From a virus, in IMG/VR virus record IMGVR_UViG_3300017748_000122, positions 1 to 25,364 of that record: a stretch of 25,364 bases of DNA; one strand, given 5' to 3'. The notes under the pieces are model-generated. The model made no database searches. It was not told where the DNA came from and saw only the letters and a list, made by a program, of their open reading frames with translations. Both the position numbers and the translations under genes were made by a program. Positions 17,808 to 22,561 of the stretch are shown piece after piece; position 1 is the first letter of the stretch; each line of letters starts with the position of its first letter.

Positions 17808-18015
17808 TGCAATTGTTATGTTGTCGGGCTGTACTTCAATGCAACAGGTCATGGACAACAAGGATTTATACTGCAACCAGCTTTACAAGGGCATGAGAGC
17901 TGTCGGTCGTTCTGCCCTGTCCGCTACCACTGGAGTGGTTGTCAGAGACGTTTGCGATACCATCGATGGCATCCTAGCCGAGGAGCAGATGCCTTCCGAT
18001 AAGGTAGGCGCGTGA
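17785..18015 (+). CDS. Small lipoprotein in the lysis cassette
   Basis: This 76-aa protein has a short basic start, a hydrophobic segment and a lipobox LSGC with Cys16, so signal peptidase II should cleave before Cys16 and a lipid anchor be added. Residue 17 is Thr, which favours outer-membrane sorting. Two further Cys residues (31 and 57) could form a disulfide in the periplasm. The ribosome site AAGGGG precedes the ATG inside the lipase gene. The place between lipase and holin suggests an outer-membrane lysis factor, such as an o-spanin analogue, but no partner i-spanin is evident and the sequence lacks the Pro-rich look of many o-spanins. The role is therefore uncertain. Confidence 0.75.
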   Translation: MRLLITLSAIVMLSGCTSMQQVMDNKDLYCNQLYKGMRAVGRSALSATTGVVVRDVCDTIDGILAEEQMPSDKVGA

Positions 18016-18488
18016 TGAAATTAGGGGGCTTGCTCAAGTCTCTAGCTCCTAACATAGCCTCGGCGGCGGGTGGGCCGCTGGCCGGTATGGCTGTTAAAAT
18101 GGTGGCATCAAAGTTAAGCTTGCCCGAATCCACTACAGCTAACGAAATTGAGGACTTAATCGAAAGAGAACCAGACAAAGCCGTTCTCGTTAAGCAAGCC
18201 GATGAGGACTTTAAGCTCAAAATTAGAGAGATGGAAATCGACCTTGAGTCATTTAAGACTGAGGTTGAAGATCGTAAAGACGCAAGAGCCGCCTTTTCTA
18301 CAGACCTAACCCCTAAACTTTTCTCTGTATTGACGCTTCTTCTTTATGGTGCTTTTGTGCTTATGGTCACTATGATGCCGCATGATCAGAATGATGAAAC
18401 TATCATTTCTCTAGTTTTGGGGCAGCTTTCGGGGATCCTGGGTACGGCAGCGGCGTTTTACTACGGCGGCTCAAATGGAAAAAAATGA
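18015..18488 (+). CDS. Holin, GTA-type 3TM-like
   Basis: This 157-aa protein has a hydrophobic amphipathic N-terminus (residues 4-33), a charged coiled coil (about 43-90) and two clear membrane spans (about 101-121 and 130-151) separated by a short polar loop. That layout matches the holin family named from gene transfer agents (GTA_holin_3TM). It would permeabilise the inner membrane and release the lysozyme. I chose the ATG at 18015, in a TGATG junction with the lipoprotein gene and behind AAGGTAGG; a GTG at 18012 is the alternative. It overlaps the lysozyme gene by 14 bp, the usual holin-endolysin order. Confidence 0.8.
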   Translation: MKLGGLLKSLAPNIASAAGGPLAGMAVKMVASKLSLPESTTANEIEDLIEREPDKAVLVKQADEDFKLKIREMEIDLESFKTEVEDRKDARAAFSTDLTPKLFSVLTLLLYGAFVLMVTMMPHDQNDETIISLVLGQLSGILGTAAAFYYGGSNGKK

Positions 18489-18933
18489 AATGTATGATTT
18501 AATTGAACAATTAAAACGCCATGAGGGCGTTGTCAAGACCAATGACAGGCACCTAATCTACAAGTGCCCCGCAGGGTTCTATACGTTGGGTATAGGCCGT
18601 AACGTGGACGCTAACGGAGGCATTGGACTTTCGGACGAAGAAGTAGAGCATTTGCTCGAGAACGACATTATCCGCACGATTAAAGAACTGACGCGGGAGT
18701 ATGAGTGGTTTAGGGAGCTTCCTGACGGGGCTCGACGAGATGCGATCATCAATATGCACTTTAACTTGGGCGGCCCAAAGTTTGGTACTTTTCAAAAAGC
18801 TATTGGGTACATGGAAAGTGGGCTATACGACCTCGCTGCTACCGAGTTTCTCGACTCTCGATGGGCTAAACAGGTGAAGGGCCGGTCCATCGAGGTTACT
18901 AATCAAATTAAAACGGACAAATATGATGTCTGA
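18475..18933 (+). CDS. Endolysin, T4-type lysozyme (GH24)
   Basis: This 152-aa muramidase cleaves peptidoglycan glycan strands. The catalytic signature is HEG with E17, then YKCPAGFYTLGIG with Cys31 where T4 lysozyme has Asp20, and Thr37 matching Thr26. Cys at that position is known in P1 Lyz and is tolerated in T4 lysozyme. The loop between E17 and C31 has 13 residues rather than the usual 8. The C-terminal domain keeps INMHFNLGG and SRWAKQV, as in the family. It has no signal peptide, so it depends on the holin at 18015-18488. The start could also be the in-frame ATG at 18490. It overlaps the next gene by 11 bp. Confidence 0.9.
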   Translation: MEKNEMYDLIEQLKRHEGVVKTNDRHLIYKCPAGFYTLGIGRNVDANGGIGLSDEEVEHLLENDIIRTIKELTREYEWFRELPDGARRDAIINMHFNLGGPKFGTFQKAIGYMESGLYDLAATEFLDSRWAKQVKGRSIEVTNQIKTDKYDV

Positions 18934-19339
18934 TCCTTACTTATTTAACTGCACAATTGTAAAAATAATTGATGGAGATACCGTCGATGTTGATGTTGAC
19001 TTGGGGTTTGGCTGCTGGGTTCGTGGCAGTGCTGGTCGTATCCGTCTTTTCGGAGTCGATTGCGAGGAGTCTCGCACTCGAGATTTGGAAGAAAAAAAAT
19101 TCGGTCTACTTGCAAAAGCGTTTGTTGAGGACTTCTTGCCAATCGGGTCCCAAGCAATCCTAAAAACGCACGAGAAGGGCAAATATGGCCGCTATCTTGG
19201 TGACTTTCAGGTAGATGGACTATGGCTATGCGCTAGTCTGCTGGCTCACCACCACGCGGTACCGTACCACGGTCAAAGTAAGCAGGAAATTATTGCCGCA
19301 CATCTTTTAAACCGCGCAAAAGTTGTAGTCCCCAGCTAA
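18923..19339 (+). CDS. Staphylococcal-nuclease-like (SNase/TNase) protein
   Basis: This 138-aa protein matches the thermonuclease fold. IDGDT carries D19; RLFGVDCEE gives R41, D46 and E49 with the same spacing as R35, D40 and E43 of staphylococcal nuclease; and KGKYGR gives R90 for R87. All main catalytic positions are thus present and it is probably an active calcium-dependent nuclease. No signal peptide is visible, so it would act in the cytoplasm, perhaps on host DNA or RNA, or after lysis. It follows the lysozyme gene with an 11-bp overlap and is probably co-transcribed. The start is at the ATGATG; the second ATG (18926) is equally possible. Confidence 0.87.
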   Translation: MMSDPYLFNCTIVKIIDGDTVDVDVDLGFGCWVRGSAGRIRLFGVDCEESRTRDLEEKKFGLLAKAFVEDFLPIGSQAILKTHEKGKYGRYLGDFQVDGLWLCASLLAHHHAVPYHGQSKQEIIAAHLLNRAKVVVPS

Positions 19340-19373
19340 ATCCGATACCATTGCATATACCAGGGGGTAAAAT

Positions 19374-19598
19374 ATGGACCAAAATAAATGGAAATCGGTA
19401 GTGGTGCCCAGAGAGACGTACTACGATATGCGGTTGATTGCAGAAATCGAAGGCCGGACCATTTCTCGGCAGCTTCGCATGATTGTGGAGCAGTGGATGG
19501 ACGAGCATTTGACCGACAATGACAATGAAAGGCTGGCGACAGCTAAAATTAAGTTAGAGATTGAGGAAGGTAAGCATAACACTAGCTTTTCAATTTGA
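19374..19598 (+). CDS. Ribbon-helix-helix DNA-binding protein
   Basis: This 74-aa protein has a strong GGGGG ribosome site 8 bp before its ATG. Residues 6-12 (WKSVVVP) fit the beta ribbon, 13-26 the first helix and 29-44 (TISRQLRMIVEQWMDE) the second helix of an Arc/MetJ-type repressor, followed by an acidic tail. It would bind DNA as a dimer and act as a regulator. Its last 9 bp overlap the end of the convergent HTH gene on the minus strand, so transcription of one may interfere with the other. Its target is unknown; the divergent promoters at 19752-19810 and the inverted repeats at 20228-20303 are candidates. Confidence 0.72.
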   Translation: MDQNKWKSVVVPRETYYDMRLIAEIEGRTISRQLRMIVEQWMDEHLTDNDNERLATAKIKLEIEEGKHNTSFSI

Positions 19599-19745
19599 TG
19601 CTCGACGTCCTCGAAAAATCCAATCGCGAATCGTATCGATGGGGATCTTTAATTCTTTAGCTATCCATTTAATCGACCGCGCTTCGACTTCTCTCAAATG
19701 CCGAACGTGATCAACCACTTCTTGTGAATATTTTTTAGCTGCCAT
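19590..19745 (-). CDS. Small helix-turn-helix protein, probably leaderless
   Basis: Read from the ATG at 19745, this is a 51-aa basic protein. Residues about 6-45 look like a homeodomain-like HTH, with a turn-recognition-helix pattern in IKWIAKELKIPIDTIRDWIF, and it ends in a basic RGRRASN. The frame extends upstream to other ATGs (19751 and 19775), but a good promoter (19752-19779) places the transcription start almost on the ATG at 19745, so translation from a leaderless mRNA is likely, as for lambda cI from PRM. It may repress its own and the back-to-back plus-strand promoter. Alternatively it is a remnant DNA-binding domain of a homing-type endonuclease. Confidence 0.6.
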   Translation of the reverse strand: MAAKKYSQEVVDHVRHLREVEARSIKWIAKELKIPIDTIRDWIFRGRRASN

Positions 19746-19751
19746 ACGCAT

Positions 19752-19779
19752 AGTATACCATACTTTAATGTGCATTCAA
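19752..19779 (-). promoter_or_regulatory. Promoter for the HTH gene (minus strand)
   Basis: Read on the minus strand, TTGAAT (19779-19774), a 16-bp spacer and TATACT (19757-19752) form a good sigma70-type promoter. The start would fall about 7 bp downstream, at or beside the ATG at 19745, giving a leaderless message. Its -35 box is only 2 bp from the -35 box of the plus-strand promoter at 19782. Confidence 0.5.
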
Positions 19780-19781
19780 CC

Positions 19782-19810
19782 TTGACACCACGGACCAAGG
19801 ACCTTATTAT
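19782..19810 (+). promoter_or_regulatory. Strong sigma70 promoter, plus strand
   Basis: A perfect TTGACA (19782-19787), an optimal 17-bp spacer and TATTAT (19805-19810, 5 of 6 matches) make this the best -35/-10 pair in the window. The predicted start is near 19817. No gene begins within the next 70 bp; instead an intrinsic terminator follows, so the product should be a short RNA. Confidence 0.65.
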
Positions 19811-19816
19811 CCATAT

Positions 19817-19891
19817 ACCAAAGATAGCTCCTTGGTAATAAAAGCCTCGCAGGGTCCAGCCATCCTTTCCTGATGCCCTGCGGGGTTTTTT
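19817..19891 (+). ncRNA. Candidate short non-coding RNA (about 75 nt)
   Basis: The interval runs from the predicted start of a strong promoter to the T-run of an intrinsic terminator and contains no convincing reading frame. The 5' end can form a small hairpin (ACCAA at 19817-19821 with TTGGT at 19832-19836). An A-rich linker follows, then the terminator stem with a 21-nt loop containing a pyrimidine-rich TCCTTTCC that could pair with purine-rich ribosome sites. Its partners are unknown. It could instead be a leader whose terminator is overcome by antitermination to reach the gene at 19956. The call rests on promoter and terminator alone. Confidence 0.45.
19845..19891 (+). terminator. Rho-independent terminator
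   Basis: CCTCGCAGGG (19845-19854) pairs with CCCTGCGGGG (19876-19885) in a 10-bp stem with one G-T pair. It is followed directly by TTTTTT (19886-19891). The loop is 21 nt. A-T pairs outside the GC core extend the stem. Confidence 0.8.
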
Positions 19892-19896
19892 CTTGC

Positions 19897-19925
19897 TTGT
19901 AATCCACATAAAACTCATATATATT
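19897..19925 (+). promoter_or_regulatory. Probable promoter for the gene at 19956
   Basis: TTGTAA (19897-19902), 17 bp and TATATT (19920-19925) lie just after the terminator. The start would be near 19932, before the AAGGAG at 19944-19949. The match is moderate. Confidence 0.42.
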
Positions 19926-19955
19926 GCATTTTCTAACAACTATAAGGAGAAAATC

Positions 19956-20165
19956 ATGGGCGATTGGGACGACGACGAAATTATATACGACACGTTACAA
20001 AATCGAGAAGACGAGGATCGAGCGTATCTGCAAAAGAAAGAATCCGATCTTCATAAAGACCGCAACGCGGTAACCCGTATTTTAAAAGACAATATTCACG
20101 CGACAGCCGACCTGGTCGATGAATTGGTTAAACATATGCACTTGGTTCGACACGGCATGGATTAA
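19956..20165 (+). CDS. Small acidic protein
   Basis: This 69-aa protein starts at an ATG 6 bp after AAGGAG; a longer frame from 19893 runs through the terminator and promoter and is rejected. The N-terminus is strongly acidic (MGDWDDDEIIYDTLQNREDE). The remainder is a charged helix that ends in a His-rich stretch (KHMHLVRHGMD). No family is recognised. Small acidic phage proteins made early often bind host proteins or mimic DNA, which is only a possibility here. It is a single gene between a terminator and the repeat region upstream of the small terminase gene. Confidence 0.6.
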   Translation: MGDWDDDEIIYDTLQNREDEDRAYLQKKESDLHKDRNAVTRILKDNIHATADLVDELVKHMHLVRHGMD

Positions 20166-20429
20166 GAAAAACCACTATATAGCTGTGGCTGGAGATTTAT
20201 TTTTTATTTTTTTTTTAAAAAAAGGACGTAACCGACGTAACCACGTAACCTTTGGGCTGAGAAGCACGGCCCAAGGGGCTTTGCGAGGTTACGGCAAGGT
20301 TACAGAAGCCACGCCTCTCGTTAATCTTCAAATTCCGTTAATGTCCTTATATTGTTTTTTTTATTTTTTTTTATTCCAGCCCTATATAACAGTATAGACT
20401 TTTTTAAAAGATCCACATAAACTTCCGGC
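20166..20429 (+). other. Non-coding A/T-tract region upstream of small terminase gene
   Basis: No gene is seen in this 264-bp gap. It starts with a short dyad (CCAC at 20172-20175, GTGG at 20185-20188), then a long T tract followed by an A tract (about 20197-20223), then the GTAACC/GGTTAC cluster (20228-20303). A second T-rich tract (about 20354-20374) follows, then a dyad CTATA (20382-20386) and TATAG (20393-20397) that may overlap a -10 element. A/T tracts on both sides suggest bent or easily melted DNA. The place just before the small terminase gene is where lambda keeps its cos site. Confidence 0.55.
20228..20303. repeat. GTAACC / GGTTAC repeat cluster around a hairpin
   Basis: GTAACC occurs at 20228-20233, 20237-20242 and 20245-20250, and its inverse GGTTAC at 20287-20292 and 20298-20303. 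Between them TTGGGC (20252-20257) and GCCCAA (20269-20274) form a stem that extends to 9 bp with one wobble pair, with an 11-nt loop. The whole is a large imperfect dyad. Spacings of 8-9 bp on the left and 11 bp on the right approach one helical turn. It is a candidate binding array for the terminase small subunit, a replication initiator or a repressor. Confidence 0.6.
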
Positions 20430-20996
20430 ATGGACTTAGAATTAGAAAAGAAAAAGCAAGGCCGCCCTAAAGGCTCCGGACGAATTGGCGTCAATCGCCT
20501 TCTGACTCGAAAGCAAGAACTTTTTGTTAAGGAGCTTGTGAGCAAGGACGGTCAAATTACCAAAAGGCAAGCGGCGATCAATGCTGGCTATCCCGAGGGT
20601 TCAGCACACACTCGAGCCTATGATTTAACTAATCCCAAAAAAACTCCTCACGTTTGTGCGGCAATTCGTCGATATCGACAAGAGCTTGATGAAAAATATG
20701 GCATAGATTTCAAGCGACATGTGAGAGATTTAAAACTTATTCGTGACGAAGCTCTGGCTGCTGGAGCTTTTTCGGCTGCGACGCAGTGCGAAATAGCACG
20801 GGGTCGTGCGCATGGCGATATATATGTTACCAAATCCGAAGTCAGGCATGGTTCAATCGACCAGATGGATCGCGATCAGGTTATGAAAGCTTTGAAGGAA
20901 ATTCAAGAGCAAAATGGAAATGCCATGGGAACTATCATCGACGTCACGCCCGAAGAAAAAGGTGATAAAGGAAAGCAAGCTTTGGCAACGAGTTAA
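20430..20996 (+). CDS. terS: Terminase small subunit
   Basis: This 188-aa protein would recognise the packaging site and recruit the large terminase subunit. It begins with a basic AT-hook-like motif (GRPKGSGR, 11-18). An HTH-bearing Terminase_2-type domain follows (about 25-100), with LTRKQELFVKELV, ITKRQAAINAGYPEGSAHTR and a long helix RYRQELDEKYGIDF. The C-terminal part is helical, probably for oligomerisation, and ends in a charged tail. No clear ribosome site precedes the ATG, so initiation is unusual or weak. The large subunit is not in the window. The nuclease gene at 20914 overlaps its end by 83 bp. The repeat cluster upstream may be its target. Confidence 0.8.
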   Translation: MDLELEKKKQGRPKGSGRIGVNRLLTRKQELFVKELVSKDGQITKRQAAINAGYPEGSAHTRAYDLTNPKKTPHVCAAIRRYRQELDEKYGIDFKRHVRDLKLIRDEALAAGAFSAATQCEIARGRAHGDIYVTKSEVRHGSIDQMDRDQVMKALKEIQEQNGNAMGTIIDVTPEEKGDKGKQALATS

Positions 20997-21339
20997 AGCA
21001 TCTCTTTCCGAACATAAACCGAAATGGACACAAACTCGCATCGAGACTTGGTCAGTGCCAGGCGTTCCGGATGTAATGCTTTGTGACGCCAACGGTAACT
21101 TTCACTTAGTTGAGCTTAAAGTGGTCACCGGATATGCCGTCAAGCTTAGTCCGCATCAAGTTAGTTTCGCTCAAAATCATGCTCATGCTAGTGTCTGGCT
21201 TCTTGCGTGGAAGGACGAAGAATACTACCTGTATAGAGCAGCGGAGGTTGTCAATGTTGCTGAAAAAGGGCTGAAACACATCCCATTACTTAAAACAAAA
21301 GATTTATTTTGGATATTACACTTGATTTGTCCACATTAA
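20914..21339 (+). CDS. PD-(D/E)XK nuclease, VRR-NUC-like
   Basis: From the ATG at 20914 this is 141 aa. The nuclease core shows E20 in an N-terminal helix (KESKLWQRV), GVPDV with D53, LVELK with E67-x-K69 and SPHQ with Q82, the order and spacing of VRR-NUC and related resolvase-type enzymes. It probably cleaves branched or specific DNA and may assist recombination or packaging. The first 83 bp overlap the small terminase gene. A GTG at 20962 just before the conserved core is an alternative start that would shorten the overlap; the upstream sequence does not decide between them. The C-terminus ends in a hydrophobic DLFWILHLI segment. Confidence 0.8.
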   Translation: MEMPWELSSTSRPKKKVIKESKLWQRVKASLSEHKPKWTQTRIETWSVPGVPDVMLCDANGNFHLVELKVVTGYAVKLSPHQVSFAQNHAHASVWLLAWKDEEYYLYRAAEVVNVAEKGLKHIPLLKTKDLFWILHLICPH

Positions 21340-21394
21340 ATATGTAGAGTTCTATGTGTACGACAACATAAATTTAAATTAAGGAGCTATACAA

Positions 21395-21547
21395 ATGCCA
21401 AAAGTTATATTTGATTTTCCAGGACGAAAAGTGACGGAAGTGGATCTTGCGGATCTAAAAGAAGAAAAGGATCTCAAGGCTTGCATTAAGCAGATTCCCT
21501 TGAAAGCCGATGCGGATAAGGGTGTTGATACACCGGAGGCTAAATAA
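21395..21547 (+). CDS. Small hypothetical protein, 50 aa
   Basis: The ATG lies 7-8 bp after AAGGAG, a good ribosome site. The 50-aa product begins with a beta-like MPKVIFDFPGRKVTEV, followed by a charged helix (DLADLKEEKDLKACIKQI) and an acidic tail. It is coupled to the next gene by TAATG. No family is recognised. The 55-bp gap before it lacks a clear promoter; a weak TTGATT-17-TAGAGT lies at 21322-21350. Confidence 0.6.
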   Translation: MPKVIFDFPGRKVTEVDLADLKEEKDLKACIKQIPLKADADKGVDTPEAK

Positions 21548-21759
21548 TGTATTACATTAGCCCTGCTGAAACGAATCCATCTATCTCGAGGATTGTCAAA
21601 AGATTGAAAGACTTCAAGGGAGAGGAAGGTAAAGACTATCATGTGCGTAAAAAAGCTAAGATAGATTATTTAGATGCAATTCCGCATTATACGGTCAAAG
21701 CCGGTAAGCTAACTCGATGTCCTCAAAAAACGTATTCAATCTTCAGATTGTTTGGGTGA
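21547..21759 (+). CDS. Small basic hypothetical protein, 70 aa
   Basis: The ATG is part of a TAATG junction with the preceding gene. The 70-aa product is basic, with a Lys-rich helix (ISRIVKRLKDFKGEEGKD) and a Lys/Arg patch (HVRKKAKIDY), ending TYSIFRLFG. No signal peptide, membrane span or known motif is visible. Nucleic-acid binding is possible from its charge but is not demonstrated. Confidence 0.55.
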   Translation: MYYISPAETNPSISRIVKRLKDFKGEEGKDYHVRKKAKIDYLDAIPHYTVKAGKLTRCPQKTYSIFRLFG

Positions 21760-21763
21760 TAAA

Positions 21764-21892
21764 ATGTTTTTTTTAATGTATGCAAAAGAAAAGCAGTTGA
21801 CTGAAGAAAAGAAAATAAAAGCGATGGAAAACTTGAAGAAGCAGATTCGCGAAAGAGAACAACAAAAGGAGAAACAAAAAAAGGGGCGTTAA
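21764..21892 (+). CDS. Very small coiled-coil protein, 42 aa
   Basis: A 42-aa frame starts 4 bp after the previous stop. After MFFLMYA it is almost entirely a Lys/Glu/Gln-rich helix (EEKKIKAMENLKKQIREREQ). The ribosome site is a weak GGGTGAT overlapping the previous gene end. The last codons lie inside the terminator hairpin, an unusual but possible arrangement. It may be real or a chance frame in A-rich DNA. Confidence 0.42.
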   Translation: MFFLMYAKEKQLTEEKKIKAMENLKKQIREREQQKEKQKKGR

Positions 21893-21903
21893 GCCCCTTT
21901 TTT
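21876..21903. terminator. Bidirectional intrinsic terminator
   Basis: An A-run followed by GGGGC (21883-21887), loop GTTAA and GCCCC (21893-21897) with a T-run (21898-21903) forms a symmetric hairpin with U-tracts on both strands. It lies between the convergent gene groups at 21395-21892 (plus) and 21889-22473 (minus) and can end both. Confidence 0.82.
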
Positions 21904-22092
21904 ATTATCCCGTTTATGCATTATTTGTTTTTGAAGTCTTTGTAAAAGGCCCACTATGTGGTCCAATTCAACCTCGATTGCAACCGTTCCAATTCTTGTA
22001 TTTTTGATTTCTGCAAGATCTTCTTCTAAGTCTTGCTGTGCAGCATACAGAACAACGGCTAAACGTTCTAAGTCGTCCTCACTAAACTTCAT
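21889..22092 (-). CDS. Small acidic coiled-coil protein, 67 aa
   Basis: I chose the ATG at 22092 because TGAGGT lies before it at suitable spacing; the frame is open further upstream. The 67-aa product starts MKFSEDDLERLAVVLYAAQQ, an acidic helix. A short linker follows, then a helix (VELDHIVGLLQRLQKQIMHK) with a basic end. It is the last of three minus-strand genes, overlaps the preceding one by 11 bp and ends in the bidirectional terminator. No family is recognised. Confidence 0.6.
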   Translation of the reverse strand: MKFSEDDLERLAVVLYAAQQDLEEDLAEIKNTRIGTVAIEVELDHIVGLLQRLQKQIMHKRDNKKGA

Positions 22093-22285
22093 CGAAGACC
22101 TCAATTTCTGAGTATTGCCCCGATGAAGGATAAACATAATATCCTTCTGTTTTGCCTACAAGCACTCCCACTTCTGGTCGAGACCTTAACCAAAGAGCTA
22201 CAGCTTTTTTGTGCTCTTGTTCTTTTTCAGCGGATAAAAAAGCTATCCGATTCTCTTCTTCGACCTTTGAATTTAATCTACTCAT
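22082..22285 (-). CDS. Small hypothetical protein, 67 aa
   Basis: Read from the second of two adjacent ATGs (22288 and 22285), which is better spaced from the GGGG ribosome site, the product is 67 aa. A charged helix comes first (NSKVEEENRIAFLSAEKEQE), then a compact segment with VGVLVGKTEGYYVYPSSGQY and an acidic end. The start overlaps the stop of the upstream membrane-protein gene, so the two are translationally coupled. The function is unknown. Confidence 0.58.
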   Translation of the reverse strand: MSRLNSKVEEENRIAFLSAEKEQEHKKAVALWLRSRPEVGVLVGKTEGYYVYPSSGQYSEIEVFDEV

Positions 22286-22473
22286 CATGCGACCCCAATC
22301 ATTGAAAAAGCAATAGTCGCGCTTGCTACTGCAAACCCGAGAATAAAACTCACTAAAATAAACTCCCAAGCTAGAGCGGAGTTTTCCGCGCAGCGTTCGC
22401 GCTTTCTTATCTCTTCTTTTGTATAAAGAATGTCTTCTTCAGTGTGCAATTGCATTACTCGCCATTTATCCAT
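22285..22473 (-). CDS. Small C-terminal membrane-anchored protein, 62 aa
   Basis: The ATG at 22473 follows GAGGTGATAACA, a strong ribosome site; the upstream extension of the frame is rejected. The 62-aa product has a charged helical N-terminal half (EEDILYTKEEIRKRERCAEN) and one hydrophobic span near residues 38-61 (WEFILVSFILGFAVASATIA). It therefore resembles a tail-anchored inner-membrane protein. It leads a three-gene minus-strand operon behind the promoter at 22513-22540. Superinfection exclusion or an accessory lysis role is conceivable, but there is no direct evidence. Confidence 0.62.
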   Translation of the reverse strand: MDKWRVMQLHTEEDILYTKEEIRKRERCAENSALAWEFILVSFILGFAVASATIAFSMIGVA

Positions 22474-22512
22474 TGTTATCACCTCATCAAAGTATTTATA
22501 GTTAGAGCTTGT

Positions 22513-22540
22513 ATTGTACACATAAATGTCACATAATCAA
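22513..22540 (-). promoter_or_regulatory. Promoter for the minus-strand small-gene operon
   Basis: On the minus strand TTGATT (22540-22535), a 16-bp spacer and TACAAT (22518-22513, 5 of 6 matches) precede the gene starting at 22473. The start would be near 22506. It lies in the divergent gap shared with the gene at 22562. Confidence 0.5.
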
Positions 22541-22561
22541 ACTTCATTAGGAGCTATTATT

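Noticed and set aside
19590-19745. The HTH gene as a transposase or intact homing endonuclease.
   Set aside because: There is no HNH, GIY-YIG or DDE domain in or next to it; only a DNA-binding domain of about 50 residues is present.
19893-19955. N-terminal extension of the small acidic protein from an upstream ATG at 19893.
   Set aside because: The upstream ATG has no ribosome site and overlaps the terminator tail and a promoter; AAGGAG points to the ATG at 19956.
20190-20225. T-rich tract after the small acidic gene as an intrinsic terminator.
   Set aside because: The preceding stem is only 4 bp (CCAC/GTGG) with a 9-nt loop, too weak to call. It is noted only as part of the non-coding region.
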